Assembly: GCF_006716675.1 (NCBI RefSeq)
Contig: NZ_VFPM01000003.1
Coordinates: forward strand, 310,001-374,000
Direction of reading: 5' to 3'
Source: Humibacillus xanthopallidus
GTDB lineage: Bacteria; Actinomycetota; Actinomycetes; Actinomycetales; Dermatophilaceae
DNA: 64,000 nucleotides
A model generated the notes under the pieces. That model was not told the origin of the DNA. It saw only the letters and a program-made list of their open reading frames with translations, and did not search any database. Positions within the stretch are counted from its first letter, which is position 1; every line of letters starts with the position of its first letter. A program made the position numbers and the translations under genes. This document shows, one piece after another, positions 8,251 through 16,951 of the stretch.

Positions 8251-8911
8251 GCGCCGCAGTGGCCTCGAGGCCCATGAGGGCCTTCGCACGACCCGTCAGC
8301 GGCATCGTGTCCGTCGGGCTGAAGGCGCTCGAGTTGGTGAGCGAGACGTAGAGGTAGTCGATGAAGGCCGGCCTCCAGTTGCTGGAGACGCTCGAGCTCG
8401 CCGAGACCTCGCGCACCGCGTCCTGGTTCTCGTCCTGGGAGAAGCGCCAGTCGGCGGGTAGCAGCTGGTTGCGAGCGAGGGTGTGCCGCGCCACCGGCCC
8501 ACCGCGGTCGACCTCCCAGAAGAGCAGCCCGAAGCCGATGACGTTGGTGACCCACACCTGCATGCCTGCGAGCAGCAGTGAGGTGCCCTCTGCCTTCGAC
8601 GAGGTGAGGGCGTTCACGAGCATTCCCAGGGCCACGAGATTCGTGCCGATGACGACGCAGGCCAGCGCGATGGAAGCCGCGCGCGACCACCTCGTCTGCC
8701 TGACGAGTCGCCGCGGGTTGGTGACCAGCAGCGTGCACAACAGGACCAGCTCGACGACGGGGATGGCGAACCGCGGACCGACGAGCAGGCTCTCCGGCAG
8801 GGCGGCATACGTGATGACGGCGACGATGACGGCAGCCGCGGGCGGGAGCCGGTTCTCGCCCGCGGACGATCGCGGCTCTGGCCTGCCCCTCCCTGACGAA
8901 CGACCGGGCAT
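8189..8911 (-). CDS. Membrane protein resembling DUF1345 or small ion-channel-like proteins
   Basis: A 240-residue integral membrane protein with hydrophobic segments near residues 24-40, 44-60, 80-105, 115-135 and 200-230. A WRPAFIDYLYVSLTNSSAFSPTD region comes before the last helix; similar DYLY/DFLYFS motifs occur in DUF1345 proteins and pore-type membrane proteins. The substrate is unknown. The start at 8911 has a TACCGT hexamer six bases upstream and no ribosome site, which suggests a leaderless message. Its 3' end overlaps the possible frameshifted gene on the other strand. Confidence 0.65.
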   Translation of the reverse strand: MPGRSSGRGRPEPRSSAGENRLPPAAAVIVAVITYAALPESLLVGPRFAIPVVELVLLCTLLVTNPRRLVRQTRWSRAASIALACVVIGTNLVALGMLVNALTSSKAEGTSLLLAGMQVWVTNVIGFGLLFWEVDRGGPVARHTLARNQLLPADWRFSQDENQDAVREVSASSSVSSNWRPAFIDYLYVSLTNSSAFSPTDTMPLTGRAKALMGLEATAALLTSLLVVARAVGALGSGGG

Positions 8912-8917
8912 GCAGAA

Positions 8918-8923
8918 ACGGTA
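8918..8923 (-). promoter_or_regulatory. Leaderless-type -10 (TACCGT) for the 8911 start
   Basis: The hexamer ends 6 bases before the ATG and no Shine-Dalgarno sequence is present. Confidence 0.5.
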
Positions 8924-8984
8924 GACCCGTGCTCGGGCAGAGGGCCGGAGCGACGCTGGGAGTGTCCTGTGCGCGACAGCCGGG

Positions 8985-9641
8985 TCAGGCCTCGGGCAGC
9001 GGCGGCGGGCCGCTGCGGCGGATCAGCCCTCGCGCGACCGCGATCGCGACAGCCGACGTGCGTGAGTCCGCGTCGAGCTTGGCGAAGATGTGCACGAGGT
9101 GGGACTTGATGGTGGCCTGCGAGACGTAGAGGCGCGCGGCGATCTGCTGGTTGGAGAGGCCGTCGGCGACCAGCGTGAGCACCTCCGTCTCGCGGCTGCT
9201 GAGGGCGGTGCGTGGCGCCCTCAGGCGCTCGACGAGGCGCTCGGTCACCGCCGGCGCGAGAGCGGACTGACCGGCAGCCGCGGCTCGCACCGCCGCCACC
9301 AGCTCCTCCGGCGGCGCGTCCTTGAGGAGGTAGCCGGAGGCGCCGGCCTCGACGGCGGCGATGATGTCCGCCTCCGTGTCGTAGGTCGTCAGCACGATCA
9401 CTCGGGCGGCGGCAGGTGAGCCGGTGAGCTGCCGGGTGGCTTCGATGCCACTCATGCCCGGGCCGAACTGCAGGTCCATCAGCACCACGTCGACGTCTCC
9501 GGTCGCGGCGCGCGCGACTGCAGCTTCAGCGGTGGCGACGTCAGCGACGACGAGGATGCCGGGCTCCGGCTCGAGCACCGCACGGAGCCCGGCGCGGACG
9601 ACGGGATGGTCGTCGGCGAGGAGGAGGCGGATCGACGTCAT
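8985..9641 (-). CDS. NarL/FixJ-family response regulator
   Basis: A 218-residue DNA-binding response regulator. The receiver has the acidic pair Asp10-Asp11, the phosphorylated Asp56 (VVLMDLQFG) and a late Lys (GYLLKDAPP). The C-terminal LuxR-type HTH begins LSSRETEVLTLVADG and carries the NQQIAARLYVSQATIKSHLVHIFAKL core. The start overlaps the kinase stop by ATGA, so both are made from one message. The likely target is the divergent ABC transporter pair at 11214-13087, an arrangement common for envelope-stress or antibiotic-response systems; this is inference from position. Confidence 0.92.
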   Translation of the reverse strand: MTSIRLLLADDHPVVRAGLRAVLEPEPGILVVADVATAEAAVARAATGDVDVVLMDLQFGPGMSGIEATRQLTGSPAAARVIVLTTYDTEADIIAAVEAGASGYLLKDAPPEELVAAVRAAAAGQSALAPAVTERLVERLRAPRTALSSRETEVLTLVADGLSNQQIAARLYVSQATIKSHLVHIFAKLDADSRTSAVAIAVARGLIRRSGPPPLPEA

Positions 9642-10990
9642 CGGGCCGGCTCATCCGCCGGTGCTGAAGGCACGTCGTCCTCGCCCACCACATCCTGGGC
9701 CGACGGTGTCGCAGCCGCACGTGCGAACTGGGCAGACACGGCGGTGCCCCGCCCGGGCTCGGACTCCACGGTCAGCACACCACCGAGCTCGGCGGCCCGG
9801 GACTGCATGGAGCGCAGGCCGAAACCGGCCTGCGCCGAGCCCCGAGCAGACCCCTGGAGTGGGGCACGCGTGTCGAAGCCCGTGCCGTCGTCGACGACGT
9901 CGAGGGTCACCGCGCTGTCCATGACGGTCAGCGTGACGTCGGCCCGGGAGGCGTGAGCATGCTGGGCCGTGTTGGCGAGCGCGGTCTGGGCGATGCGGAG
10001 CAGGGCGACCTCGACGGGCGTGCCGAGCGAGGCCGCCTCGCCCTCGTCGTGGAACGACACGCGTATGCCAGTTCGCGCGGACGTCGTGTCGCACAGCCGC
10101 TGCAGGGCGGCAGGCAGGGTGGACTCCTCCAGATCACTCGGAGCCAGCTCGCGCACGAAGCGCCGCGCCTCGGCGAGATTCTCCTGGGCGGTCTGGCGGG
10201 CCTGCTCGACCAGGTCCGCAGCCTTGGCTCTGTCGACCTGCGACGCCACGCCCACCTGCGGGGCGGGGTCCAGCGCCCGGCCTGCCGCGCGAAGCAACAG
10301 CTGGATGCTGGACAGCCCCTGCGCCAGGGTGTCGTGGATCTCGCGGGCGAGCCGCTCCCGCTCGTCGAGGACCCCCGTCCGGTGCTGCACGGCTGCGAGC
10401 TCTGCACGGGTCCGGTCGAGCTCGACGATGAGTCGCCGCCGCTGCTCGGACTCGGCCTGGAGCGCGTGGTAGCCGTACGCCGTGGCGATCGCCACAGCGG
10501 CCCCGATCACGGGACCGATGACCATCGCGGCAGTGAACGTGTCCTGATGCCAAGCGAACCCAACGACCGCGGCGGCAGTCGTCAACGCCACGACCACGAG
10601 CCCAGCAGCGCGCGGGAGCAGGTGGAGCAACAGGAGGAACCACGGGAACGCGAGGTAGACGGCCTCTGGGCTGAGGACCAGCAGGACGCCCCAGGCCCCG
10701 AGCAGCACGGCGAGCCAGCGATGGAGCCCACGCCGGGACCCGGCGAAGGCGCTCCACCGTGGCCCCACGGCATACACGGCGCCGACCAGAGCCGAGCACG
10801 CGACCACCCACGGCCAGCCATCACTTCCATCGAGGACGCTGCGCACGGCGGCGAGCGCGAGCAGGGCCGCCACCAACAGGTGCAGTCCCCACCGCAACGG
10901 AGTGGGCACGGGGGTCGTGCCCCATCGGGACGCTGGGGAGGGGGACGCCGCGTGGGCGGAGGGTGGATGGGAGGGGGCACCGGAGGACAT
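9638..10990 (-). CDS. HisKA_3-type sensor histidine kinase
   Basis: A 450-residue membrane kinase. A proline/serine-rich N-terminal tail of about 30 residues precedes about five or six hydrophobic segments (33-172). The dimerisation/phosphoacceptor helix contains ERLAREIHDTLAQGLSSIQ, with His219 as phosphoacceptor. The ATPase domain shows the N box (ALANTAQHA), DDGTGFD and GFGLRSMQSRA. It pairs with the overlapping response regulator. With few extracytoplasmic residues it probably senses within the membrane, like LiaS/DesK-type kinases. A TAGGGT hexamer nine bases before the ATG suggests a leaderless start. Confidence 0.92.
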   Translation of the reverse strand: MSSGAPSHPPSAHAASPSPASRWGTTPVPTPLRWGLHLLVAALLALAAVRSVLDGSDGWPWVVACSALVGAVYAVGPRWSAFAGSRRGLHRWLAVLLGAWGVLLVLSPEAVYLAFPWFLLLLHLLPRAAGLVVVALTTAAAVVGFAWHQDTFTAAMVIGPVIGAAVAIATAYGYHALQAESEQRRRLIVELDRTRAELAAVQHRTGVLDERERLAREIHDTLAQGLSSIQLLLRAAGRALDPAPQVGVASQVDRAKAADLVEQARQTAQENLAEARRFVRELAPSDLEESTLPAALQRLCDTTSARTGIRVSFHDEGEAASLGTPVEVALLRIAQTALANTAQHAHASRADVTLTVMDSAVTLDVVDDGTGFDTRAPLQGSARGSAQAGFGLRSMQSRAAELGGVLTVESEPGRGTAVSAQFARAAATPSAQDVVGEDDVPSAPADEPAR

Positions 10991-10999
10991 GTCCCGGCA

Positions 11000-11005
11000 A
11001 CCCTA
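11000..11005 (-). promoter_or_regulatory. Candidate -10 (TAGGGT) for the kinase-regulator operon
   Basis: TANNNT hexamer 9 bases upstream of the kinase ATG; no ribosome site is visible. Confidence 0.45.
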
Positions 11006-11127
11006 CGGCGGCGCGCCGGCCGCCAGCATCCACCGAAAGGTTGACCGTCAGGTGCGCCGATCGTTGCGGGGAGACCCTCCTCCCGCTCGATGTGCCACCA
11101 CGTGGCGCTCGAGGAAGGTGGAGACCG

Positions 11128-11145
11128 GCGCTGCAGCTGCAGCGC
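11128..11145. promoter_or_regulatory. 18-base perfect palindrome between the two-component system and the ABC transporter
   Basis: GCGCTGCAGCTGCAGCGC reads the same on both strands. It lies 69-86 bases upstream of the permease start and 138 bases from the kinase start, well placed to be an operator for the response regulator or a structured leader. No known consensus is claimed. Confidence 0.45.
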
Positions 11146-11213
11146 GTCGACCCTGCACGCGACCCACCCGGCGCGGAGGCGGGTCGCGCAACCCGTGGAA
11201 AGGAAGCACCGGC

Positions 11214-12410
11214 GTGTTCGTCGCCATCCGAGATCTTCGCTTTGCCAAGGGCCGGTTCGCCCTCATGGGCGCCGTCGTGGCACTCATCACCCTGCTCGTC
11301 GTCCTGCTCTCGGGCCTCACGGTCGGCCTGGGGCGCGGCAACACCTCTGCGGTGACCAACCTCACCGCCGACCACCTCGTGTTCGAGGCGCCCCCGGCCG
11401 GGCAGAAGCTCGACTTCACCACCTCGTCGGTCGGGCCCTCGGTGCGCGCCTCGTGGTCACACGTCCCCGGCGTCCGCAGGGCCGAGCCAGTCGTCGTGTC
11501 GATGACCCGCGCGAGCGGCGGTGGGCGCACCACTGCGGTCGCTGTCTTCGCCGTGCCGGATGGGTCGTCGCTCGCTCCAGGCGGGGTCAACGGGGCCGGC
11601 GAGGCGGGTGCGCCCGGCGGAGTGGCTGCCGACCGGGTCGTCCTGTCGGCCGGGGCAGCGGCAGCGCTCGATGTCACCGCGGGCGACCGTATCGACCTGG
11701 ACGGGCAGTCGGTCACGGTGGGGGAGGTCTCCGGCACCGACGAGTTCTCGCACGCGCCCGTCGTCTGGGCAGCGACGGCGAACGCGCCTGCCTCCGGTCT
11801 CGAGCCGGGCCATGCGACGTTCCTCGCCCTGACCACGGGCGACGCGGAGCGGCCCGCGGCTGGCGCGGAGGGCGCAGATGGCGCGGATGGCTCAGCGGGT
11901 GTCGGCTCCGATGCCGGCGCGAACCTCGGCGCCGATCTTGCCGCCGCCGACCAGAGGCTGGGCACCGTCACCCTCACCCCGGCGGAGTCCGTCTCGGCCA
12001 TCGGGTCCTTCTCGTCCGAGAACGGTTCGCTGCAGCTGATGCGGGCCCTGCTCTTCGCCATCTCCGCTCTCGTCATCGGGGCGTTCTTCACCGTGTGGAC
12101 CGTCCAGCGCAGCGGTGAGATAGCCATCCTCAAGGCCGTCGGCGCGTCCACGCGCTACCTCCTCGGGGACGCCCTCGGGCAGGCGCTCGTCCTGCTGCTC
12201 GTCGGCACCGCTCTGGGCTCCGCAGTGGCGGCAGCCGTCGGGTCGGTGATCACCGCCACCGTCGGCTCGGCCGTGCCCTTCGTCCTCGACCTGCCGACGC
12301 TCCTGGTGCCGGTTGTCGTGATGACCGTGCTCGGCCTCGCGGGAGCGGCCTTCTCGCTGCGCACCGTCACCACCGTCGACCCTCTCACTGCTCTCGGAAG
12401 TTCACGATGA
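11214..12410 (+). CDS. ABC transporter permease, MacB/FtsX type
   Basis: A 398-residue permease: one N-terminal membrane helix (about 14-38), an extracytoplasmic domain of about 200 residues with an alanine/glycine/aspartate-rich linker, and three C-terminal helices (about 275-395). SGEIAILKAVGAS is the coupling-helix region typical of FtsX-type permeases. The open frame extends to 10902, but the GTG at 11214 has GGAAAGGAAG upstream and starts FVAIRDLRFAKGRF, as in relatives. The stop overlaps the ATPase start. Such pairs export lipids or peptides or transmit envelope signals; the substrate is unknown. Confidence 0.88.
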   Translation: MFVAIRDLRFAKGRFALMGAVVALITLLVVLLSGLTVGLGRGNTSAVTNLTADHLVFEAPPAGQKLDFTTSSVGPSVRASWSHVPGVRRAEPVVVSMTRASGGGRTTAVAVFAVPDGSSLAPGGVNGAGEAGAPGGVAADRVVLSAGAAAALDVTAGDRIDLDGQSVTVGEVSGTDEFSHAPVVWAATANAPASGLEPGHATFLALTTGDAERPAAGAEGADGADGSAGVGSDAGANLGADLAAADQRLGTVTLTPAESVSAIGSFSSENGSLQLMRALLFAISALVIGAFFTVWTVQRSGEIAILKAVGASTRYLLGDALGQALVLLLVGTALGSAVAAAVGSVITATVGSAVPFVLDLPTLLVPVVVMTVLGLAGAAFSLRTVTTVDPLTALGSSR

Positions 12411-13087
12411 CCCTTCAGCTCGACGACATCACCCTGACCTACCCCGATGGCACTCAGCGCGTCACTGCCCTCGAACGGGTCTCTCTCACAGCGCAACCCG
12501 GCACCTTGACCGCCGTGACGGGTCCCTCAGGCTCCGGCAAGTCCAGTCTCCTTGCGGTTGCGGCGACGCTCATCGCTCCCGACTCCGGGCGGGTGCTGCT
12601 GGACGGGCGGGACCTCTCGGGACTCAGCCCGAAGGAGACGGCCGCGGTGCGCCGCGAACGCATCGGCATCGTCTTCCAGAGCTCCAACCTGCTCGCGTCG
12701 CTCACGGCTCTCGACCAGCTTCTCGTCATCGCTCACCTCAACGGCACACCCCTCTCGGTTGCGCACCCGCGAGCGACGGAGCTGCTCGCCGCCGTCGGGA
12801 TGGGCGACTGTGTGGGCAGGCGCCCTCACCAGCTGTCCGGTGGTCAGCGCCAGCGCGTGACGATCGCCCGCGGCCTGATGAACGACCCGAGGTTGCTCCT
12901 CGTCGACGAACCCACGAGCGCCCTCGACAGCCAGCGGGGCGAGGCGATCGTGCAGCTGCTGCGGCGGCTCACGGTCGAGCGTGACCTCACGACGCTGATG
13001 GTGACCCACGACGAGCGTCATCTCCAGGCCGCCGACCGGGTGACGCACGTGGTCGACGGCACGCTCCGCCGGCTAGCCGACCGGTGA
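12407..13087 (+). CDS. ABC transporter ATP-binding protein, MacB/LolD type
   Basis: A 226-residue ATPase. It shows Walker A (GPSGSGKSS), the Q loop (VFQSSNLL), the signature LSGGQRQRVTIARGL, Walker B (LLLVDEPTSAL) and the H-loop (MVTHDERH). It powers the permease encoded just upstream, whose stop codon overlaps this start by ATGA. The 3' end overlaps the convergent isomerase gene by 15 bases. Confidence 0.95.
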   Translation: MTLQLDDITLTYPDGTQRVTALERVSLTAQPGTLTAVTGPSGSGKSSLLAVAATLIAPDSGRVLLDGRDLSGLSPKETAAVRRERIGIVFQSSNLLASLTALDQLLVIAHLNGTPLSVAHPRATELLAAVGMGDCVGRRPHQLSGGQRQRVTIARGLMNDPRLLLVDEPTSALDSQRGEAIVQLLRRLTVERDLTTLMVTHDERHLQAADRVTHVVDGTLRRLADR

Positions 13088-13942
13088 GGAGCCCAGCACG
13101 GTGCGGGCACTGGCAGCGGCACGGGCAACGGCCTCCTCGACGGGCGTGGAGCGGTGCTCGTCGGACAGGATCTCGACGCCCCAGGGACCGTTCCAGCCGG
13201 CCGTCCGCAGTGCGGTGATCATGGCGGTGAGGTCGAAGCTGCCCTCACCGCAGTAGCGGCGCCGATGGACCGTGTCCTCGAACAGCGTCCCGATGACCTG
13301 CTCGTCGGCGTCGTTGAGCTCGACGCCGATGATCCGGTGCCGCGGCACGGTCGCCAGGTCAGACGCAGGCGTGTGCCCGCGAGCGATGTGCCAGGTGTCG
13401 ATGACGACCCCTCCCGCCTCATGGCCCGCGTCCTCGACGAGCTGCAGTCCATCACTCAGGGTCTTGACGTTCGACCACGGGAAGAACTCGATCCCGAGTC
13501 GGGCACCCACCCCCTCTGCCTGCGCCGCGAGCTCGGCGAACCTGGCAGCCCAGAGGCTGCGGTCCCACGGGCCGTCGTCGCCGTCGGGGGTGACCTTGAT
13601 GTGCCGGGCCCCGAGCGCCTCTGCCGCCCCGAGGAGGGCGTGGCGCACCCGGTCCGACTCCTGCTGGTGCGCCCCGTCATCCCACCAGTACGGAATCCCC
13701 TCGAGCTCCAGGTGCCGTATGCCGTTGTCGTTGAGCATCGCTCGGATTCCCTCGAGGTCGTAGGCGGCCACGGCGGCGGGAAGGTCGTCCGACAGCAGGC
13801 CGAAGCCCCGGAAGCCGGCCGCGGATGCGGCCTCGATCCGTTCGCGCAGGGTCAACGGGCTGCGCAGGTCGGGCCGGTCCGAGGCGGCGTCGCCTGCGGT
13901 CGTCCAACAGGTGGCGAGCAGCTCGTCCGTGGGCACTGTCAT
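13073..13942 (-). CDS. Sugar phosphate isomerase/epimerase, xylose-isomerase-like TIM barrel
   Basis: A 289-residue TIM-barrel protein, last gene of the ten-gene catabolic operon. Metal and substrate residues typical of the family appear in ELEGIPYWW, HIKVTPDGDD, LGIEFFPWSN, VIDTWHIARG and GVELNDAD, and the C-terminal PWGVEILSDEH. Relatives isomerise, epimerise or dehydrate keto-sugars and inososes using a divalent metal. The start overlaps the stop of the oxidoreductase at 13939-14967 by ATGA. The exact substrate cannot be deduced; interconversion of inosose isomers is one option. Confidence 0.82.
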   Translation of the reverse strand: MTVPTDELLATCWTTAGDAASDRPDLRSPLTLRERIEAASAAGFRGFGLLSDDLPAAVAAYDLEGIRAMLNDNGIRHLELEGIPYWWDDGAHQQESDRVRHALLGAAEALGARHIKVTPDGDDGPWDRSLWAARFAELAAQAEGVGARLGIEFFPWSNVKTLSDGLQLVEDAGHEAGGVVIDTWHIARGHTPASDLATVPRHRIIGVELNDADEQVIGTLFEDTVHRRRYCGEGSFDLTAMITALRTAGWNGPWGVEILSDEHRSTPVEEAVARAAASARTVLGSSPVG

Positions 13943-14967
13943 GTCTCATCACTTTCGGAGTCGACGGCAGCTGGCCGTGGTGTCATACCGATTGCCTTGT
14001 AGCACTGGTCGATCAGGCGCATCGTCCTGACCGCGTCTGCCGCGTCGGTGCGGGCGGGCACGCCGGTGCGGATCGCCGTCGTCAACGCCTCGAGCTGGTA
14101 CGTGTACGAGGAGCGTGTGCCGAGGCGCTCGGTGCGGGTGCCCTTGGTGGTGGTGACGATCAGCCGGTCGTCGTTGTGCGGGTTGACGAAGTCGGTGATG
14201 ACAGCCTCTCCCGCCGTGCCGATCAGACGGTGGCTCATCTGGTGGTGGTCGCTCGCCATGTTGCAGCCCGCGGTCCCGGTGACGCCGTTCGGGAACTCCA
14301 GCTCGGCGGTCACCCACTCGTCGACCCCAGGGTGCCCTTGGCGTTCGCCTCCGCTCGCGCTGACGAGCGCGGGCTCACCGCCGAGGAACGGCGCCAGGAC
14401 ACGCATGGAGTGCAGGCTGTAGCAGCCGAGGTCCATGAGCGCACCGCCGGCGAGCTCCAGCGACCAGCGCGGATCGCTCGCGTCCGGGGCCGGCATGTCC
14501 ATCACGGTCTCGACGTGCCGCAGCTCACCGAGCTCCCCGCTGGCGAGAATGGCGTGGAGCCGCGCGACCAGGGGGTGCCAAAGGTAGTGGAATCCCTCGA
14601 AGAACTGCCGATCGGTCCTGCTCGCCAGGCTGGCGACGTCCGCGGCCTCGGTCGCGTTGCTGGCAGATGGCTTCTCGGTGAAGACGTGCTTGCCTGCGGC
14701 GAGGGCGACCGTGTTCCAGGGGGCGTGCAGGCTGTTGGCCAGCGGGTTGTAGACCGCCTCCACCTCGGGATCGTTGATGACGTCGAGATAGGACTCGTGG
14801 ACCCGCTCGATGCCGTGGGTGTCGGCGAAGGCCGCGGCACGGGCCGGGTCCCGCGCCGCGACGGCGACCAGTCGGGTGCCGGTGATCTGCGCCGGCTTGA
14901 TGACGGCCAGGTTGGTGATCCGGGCCGCACCGAGCAGGCCCAGCCTCAGTGGCTCCACGGCGCTCAC
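13939..14967 (-). CDS. Gfo/Idh/MocA-family oxidoreductase
   Basis: A 342-residue NAD(P)-dependent dehydrogenase starting at GTG 14967 (MSAVEPLRLGLLGAARITN). The N-terminal Rossmann fold has GLLGAARI and the family EKPSA motif, where the lysine is catalytic. The C-terminal domain shows GGALMDLGCYSLHSMRVL. Its sequence class resembles glucose-fructose-oxidoreductase-like and dihydrodiol-dehydrogenase-like members more than the IolG-like gene at 15896. It overlaps both neighbours by 4 bases, so it is translationally coupled. Confidence 0.85.
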   Translation of the reverse strand: MSAVEPLRLGLLGAARITNLAVIKPAQITGTRLVAVAARDPARAAAFADTHGIERVHESYLDVINDPEVEAVYNPLANSLHAPWNTVALAAGKHVFTEKPSASNATEAADVASLASRTDRQFFEGFHYLWHPLVARLHAILASGELGELRHVETVMDMPAPDASDPRWSLELAGGALMDLGCYSLHSMRVLAPFLGGEPALVSASGGERQGHPGVDEWVTAELEFPNGVTGTAGCNMASDHHQMSHRLIGTAGEAVITDFVNPHNDDRLIVTTTKGTRTERLGTRSSYTYQLEALTTAIRTGVPARTDAADAVRTMRLIDQCYKAIGMTPRPAAVDSESDET

Positions 14968-15899
14968 CCCGGCGTCGCAGCCGTCGAGCGGGCGAGCAGG
15001 TGCCGCACGTGGTCGGCACTGATGCGCACGTTGTGGATCGGGCCCTCGCCGCAGGGCTCCTCCGTGAGGATGGTGTCCTGCTCGAGGGTGTACCACCCCG
15101 TGTAGCCGTTGCCCTGAAGGGTGTCCACGATCGACCCGAAGTCGACGTCCCCGGTCCCCAGCGGGCGGTACATGCCTCGGACGACGCCCTCGGTGTAGGT
15201 GAGTCGCCCGGCGCGCACCTGGTCTGCGATCGTGCTGTCCACGTCCTTGAGGTGCGTGTGCGCGATGCGGTCGGGCGACTGACGAGTCAGCTCGGCCGGG
15301 TCGGTTCCGCCGATCAGCAGGTGCCCCGTGTCGAGGCAGAGCGCGATGGAGGATCCCTCGAGCACCCGCTGCACCTCGGCACCGGACTCGACCATCGTGC
15401 CGACGTGCGGGTGGAGCACCGCTCGGACGCCGTGCTCGGACGCCATCTGCGCGATGCGGTCGAGGTTGTCGAGCAGCAGCTTCCAGCCTGCCTCGTCGAG
15501 GGTCGGCCTCGTGTCGTAGCCGTCGAGTCCCGACACGGCGGAGAGAACGAGGACCTCTGCGTGGGTGGCGTCGTAGCCCTCGAGGATCCGGCTGATCTCG
15601 GGAAGCGGGTCGTGCGCAGCCTGGTGCATCAGCACGGGGGTGAAGCCGCCGACCGCGGTGAGCTGGTGGCTCCGGAGCACCGCAGCCATCTCGGTCGGAT
15701 CGGCCGGCAGGAACCCGTCCGGGCCGAGCTCGGTCGCGGAGAGGCCGACCTCCTGCATCTCGGCGAGCACCCGCTCCGGGGTGAGCTGATAGCCCCAGTT
15801 CGGGACCTCGCACACACCCCACGAGATGGGGGCGCCGGCGATCCTGTTGTCGGCCGCTGTCGTCGCGGGGGAAGCTGCGTTCAGGGTGGGGCCAGTCAT
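14964..15899 (-). CDS. IolE-like inosose dehydratase (TIM barrel)
   Basis: A 311-residue TIM-barrel protein. IAGAPISWGVCEVPNWG near the N-terminus is the signature region of 2-keto-myo-inositol (inosose) dehydratases. ATELGPDGFLP, LHPHVGTMVE, LCLDTGHLLIGG and HTHLKDVD carry the metal-binding acidic and His residues. IolE removes water from 2-keto-myo-inositol to give the diketone that IolD hydrolyses. An iolD homologue is in the same operon, which strengthens the call. It overlaps neighbours on both sides by 4 bases. A close inosose epimerase/isomerase role is the alternative. Confidence 0.8.
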   Translation of the reverse strand: MTGPTLNAASPATTAADNRIAGAPISWGVCEVPNWGYQLTPERVLAEMQEVGLSATELGPDGFLPADPTEMAAVLRSHQLTAVGGFTPVLMHQAAHDPLPEISRILEGYDATHAEVLVLSAVSGLDGYDTRPTLDEAGWKLLLDNLDRIAQMASEHGVRAVLHPHVGTMVESGAEVQRVLEGSSIALCLDTGHLLIGGTDPAELTRQSPDRIAHTHLKDVDSTIADQVRAGRLTYTEGVVRGMYRPLGTGDVDFGSIVDTLQGNGYTGWYTLEQDTILTEEPCGEGPIHNVRISADHVRHLLARSTAATPG

Positions 15900-16900
15900 G
15901 ACTGTCGGACCTCGTCGATCTGCACCGGACGGTGCTGTTGCACGGACAGGGTGGCGGCCTCGGCGATGAAGGCCACCGCGAGGGCGTCGTCAACGGTGCA
16001 GGGCGACGTGCGCTGCCCGGCGACGACATCGGTGAAGGCGTGCAGCTCGGCCTGGAAGGCGCTGGCGAGCCGGTCCATGAAGAAGGTCGCCGGGGGGCCG
16101 GCCGGCCAGCTGACGCCGGGTTCGAGGTTGCGCAGGGGAGTGGTGTCGCTCCACCCCGCGGCGACGCTGTCGCCGGTGCCGTGGAGCTCCAGGCGCACGT
16201 CGTAACCGCGAGGGTTGTAGCGGGTGTTGGACACCACCGCGGTGGCGCCGTCGTCGAAGGTCAGCACCGTGGCGGCCGTGGCCACGTCACCGAACTCGGC
16301 GAAGAAGTCATCCCCCTTCGCACTGCCCGTCGCGTAGACCTCGACGACCTCCCGGCCGGTGACCCACCTGACGGTGTCGAAGTCGTGGACGCTGCAGTCC
16401 CGGAAGATCCCGCCGGACGCCTCGATGTAGGCGCGTGGTGCAGGCGCGGGGTCGAGGGTCGTGGAGCGCACGGTGTGGACCCAACCCAGCTCCCCGGCCT
16501 CAACGGCCGCGCGGGCTGCGCTGAACGCGGGGTCGAAGCGGCGGGGGTAGCCGACCTGCACGGCTATCCCGCTGTCGGTCACGTAGCGGGCTACCGCGAC
16601 GGCCTCCGCGAGGTCGCCGGAGAGTGGCTTCTCGCAGAACACGGGGATGCCGGCGTCGATCCCGGCCCGGATCAGCTCGGTGTGGGCGTTCGTCGCGGCG
16701 GCGATGACGATGGCGTCGACTCCGCTGCGGATGAGGCTCTCGGGCGAGTCCGCCACGTCCGCGCCGACGCGGTCCGCCACGGCGCGCGTGACAGCAGGGA
16801 CCGCGTCGGTGACGACCAGGGATTCGACGGTGGGAAGCTGGGACAGGGTGTCGGCGTGGAACGAGCCGATTCTGCCGAGACCGATCAGGCCAAGGCGCAT
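15896..16900 (-). CDS. IolG-like inositol 2-dehydrogenase (Gfo/Idh/MocA family)
   Basis: A 334-residue NAD-dependent dehydrogenase. It shows the Rossmann motif GLIGLGRIG, the catalytic-lysine EKPL motif (VFCEKPLSGD), GYPRRFDP, and GIFRDCSVHDFDTVRWVTG with the conserved Asp/His active-site pair. This set is typical of inositol 2-dehydrogenase, which oxidises myo-inositol (or other cyclitols) to the inosose. GAGGAG precedes the ATG at 16900. It is cotranscribed with the SDR gene 51 bases upstream and overlaps the IolE-like gene. Confidence 0.82.
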   Translation of the reverse strand: MRLGLIGLGRIGSFHADTLSQLPTVESLVVTDAVPAVTRAVADRVGADVADSPESLIRSGVDAIVIAAATNAHTELIRAGIDAGIPVFCEKPLSGDLAEAVAVARYVTDSGIAVQVGYPRRFDPAFSAARAAVEAGELGWVHTVRSTTLDPAPAPRAYIEASGGIFRDCSVHDFDTVRWVTGREVVEVYATGSAKGDDFFAEFGDVATAATVLTFDDGATAVVSNTRYNPRGYDVRLELHGTGDSVAAGWSDTTPLRNLEPGVSWPAGPPATFFMDRLASAFQAELHAFTDVVAGQRTSPCTVDDALAVAFIAEAATLSVQQHRPVQIDEVRQS

Positions 16901-16951
16901 GGTTTATCTCCTCGATACGAGTTGGGACGTGCTGATGACGGGGTGTTCCGG

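Noticed and set aside
13939..16029. Single 696-residue protein on the - strand
   Set aside because: The upstream half is out-of-frame shadow of the IolE-like gene; the real oxidoreductase starts at GTG 14967 with a GTGA overlap.
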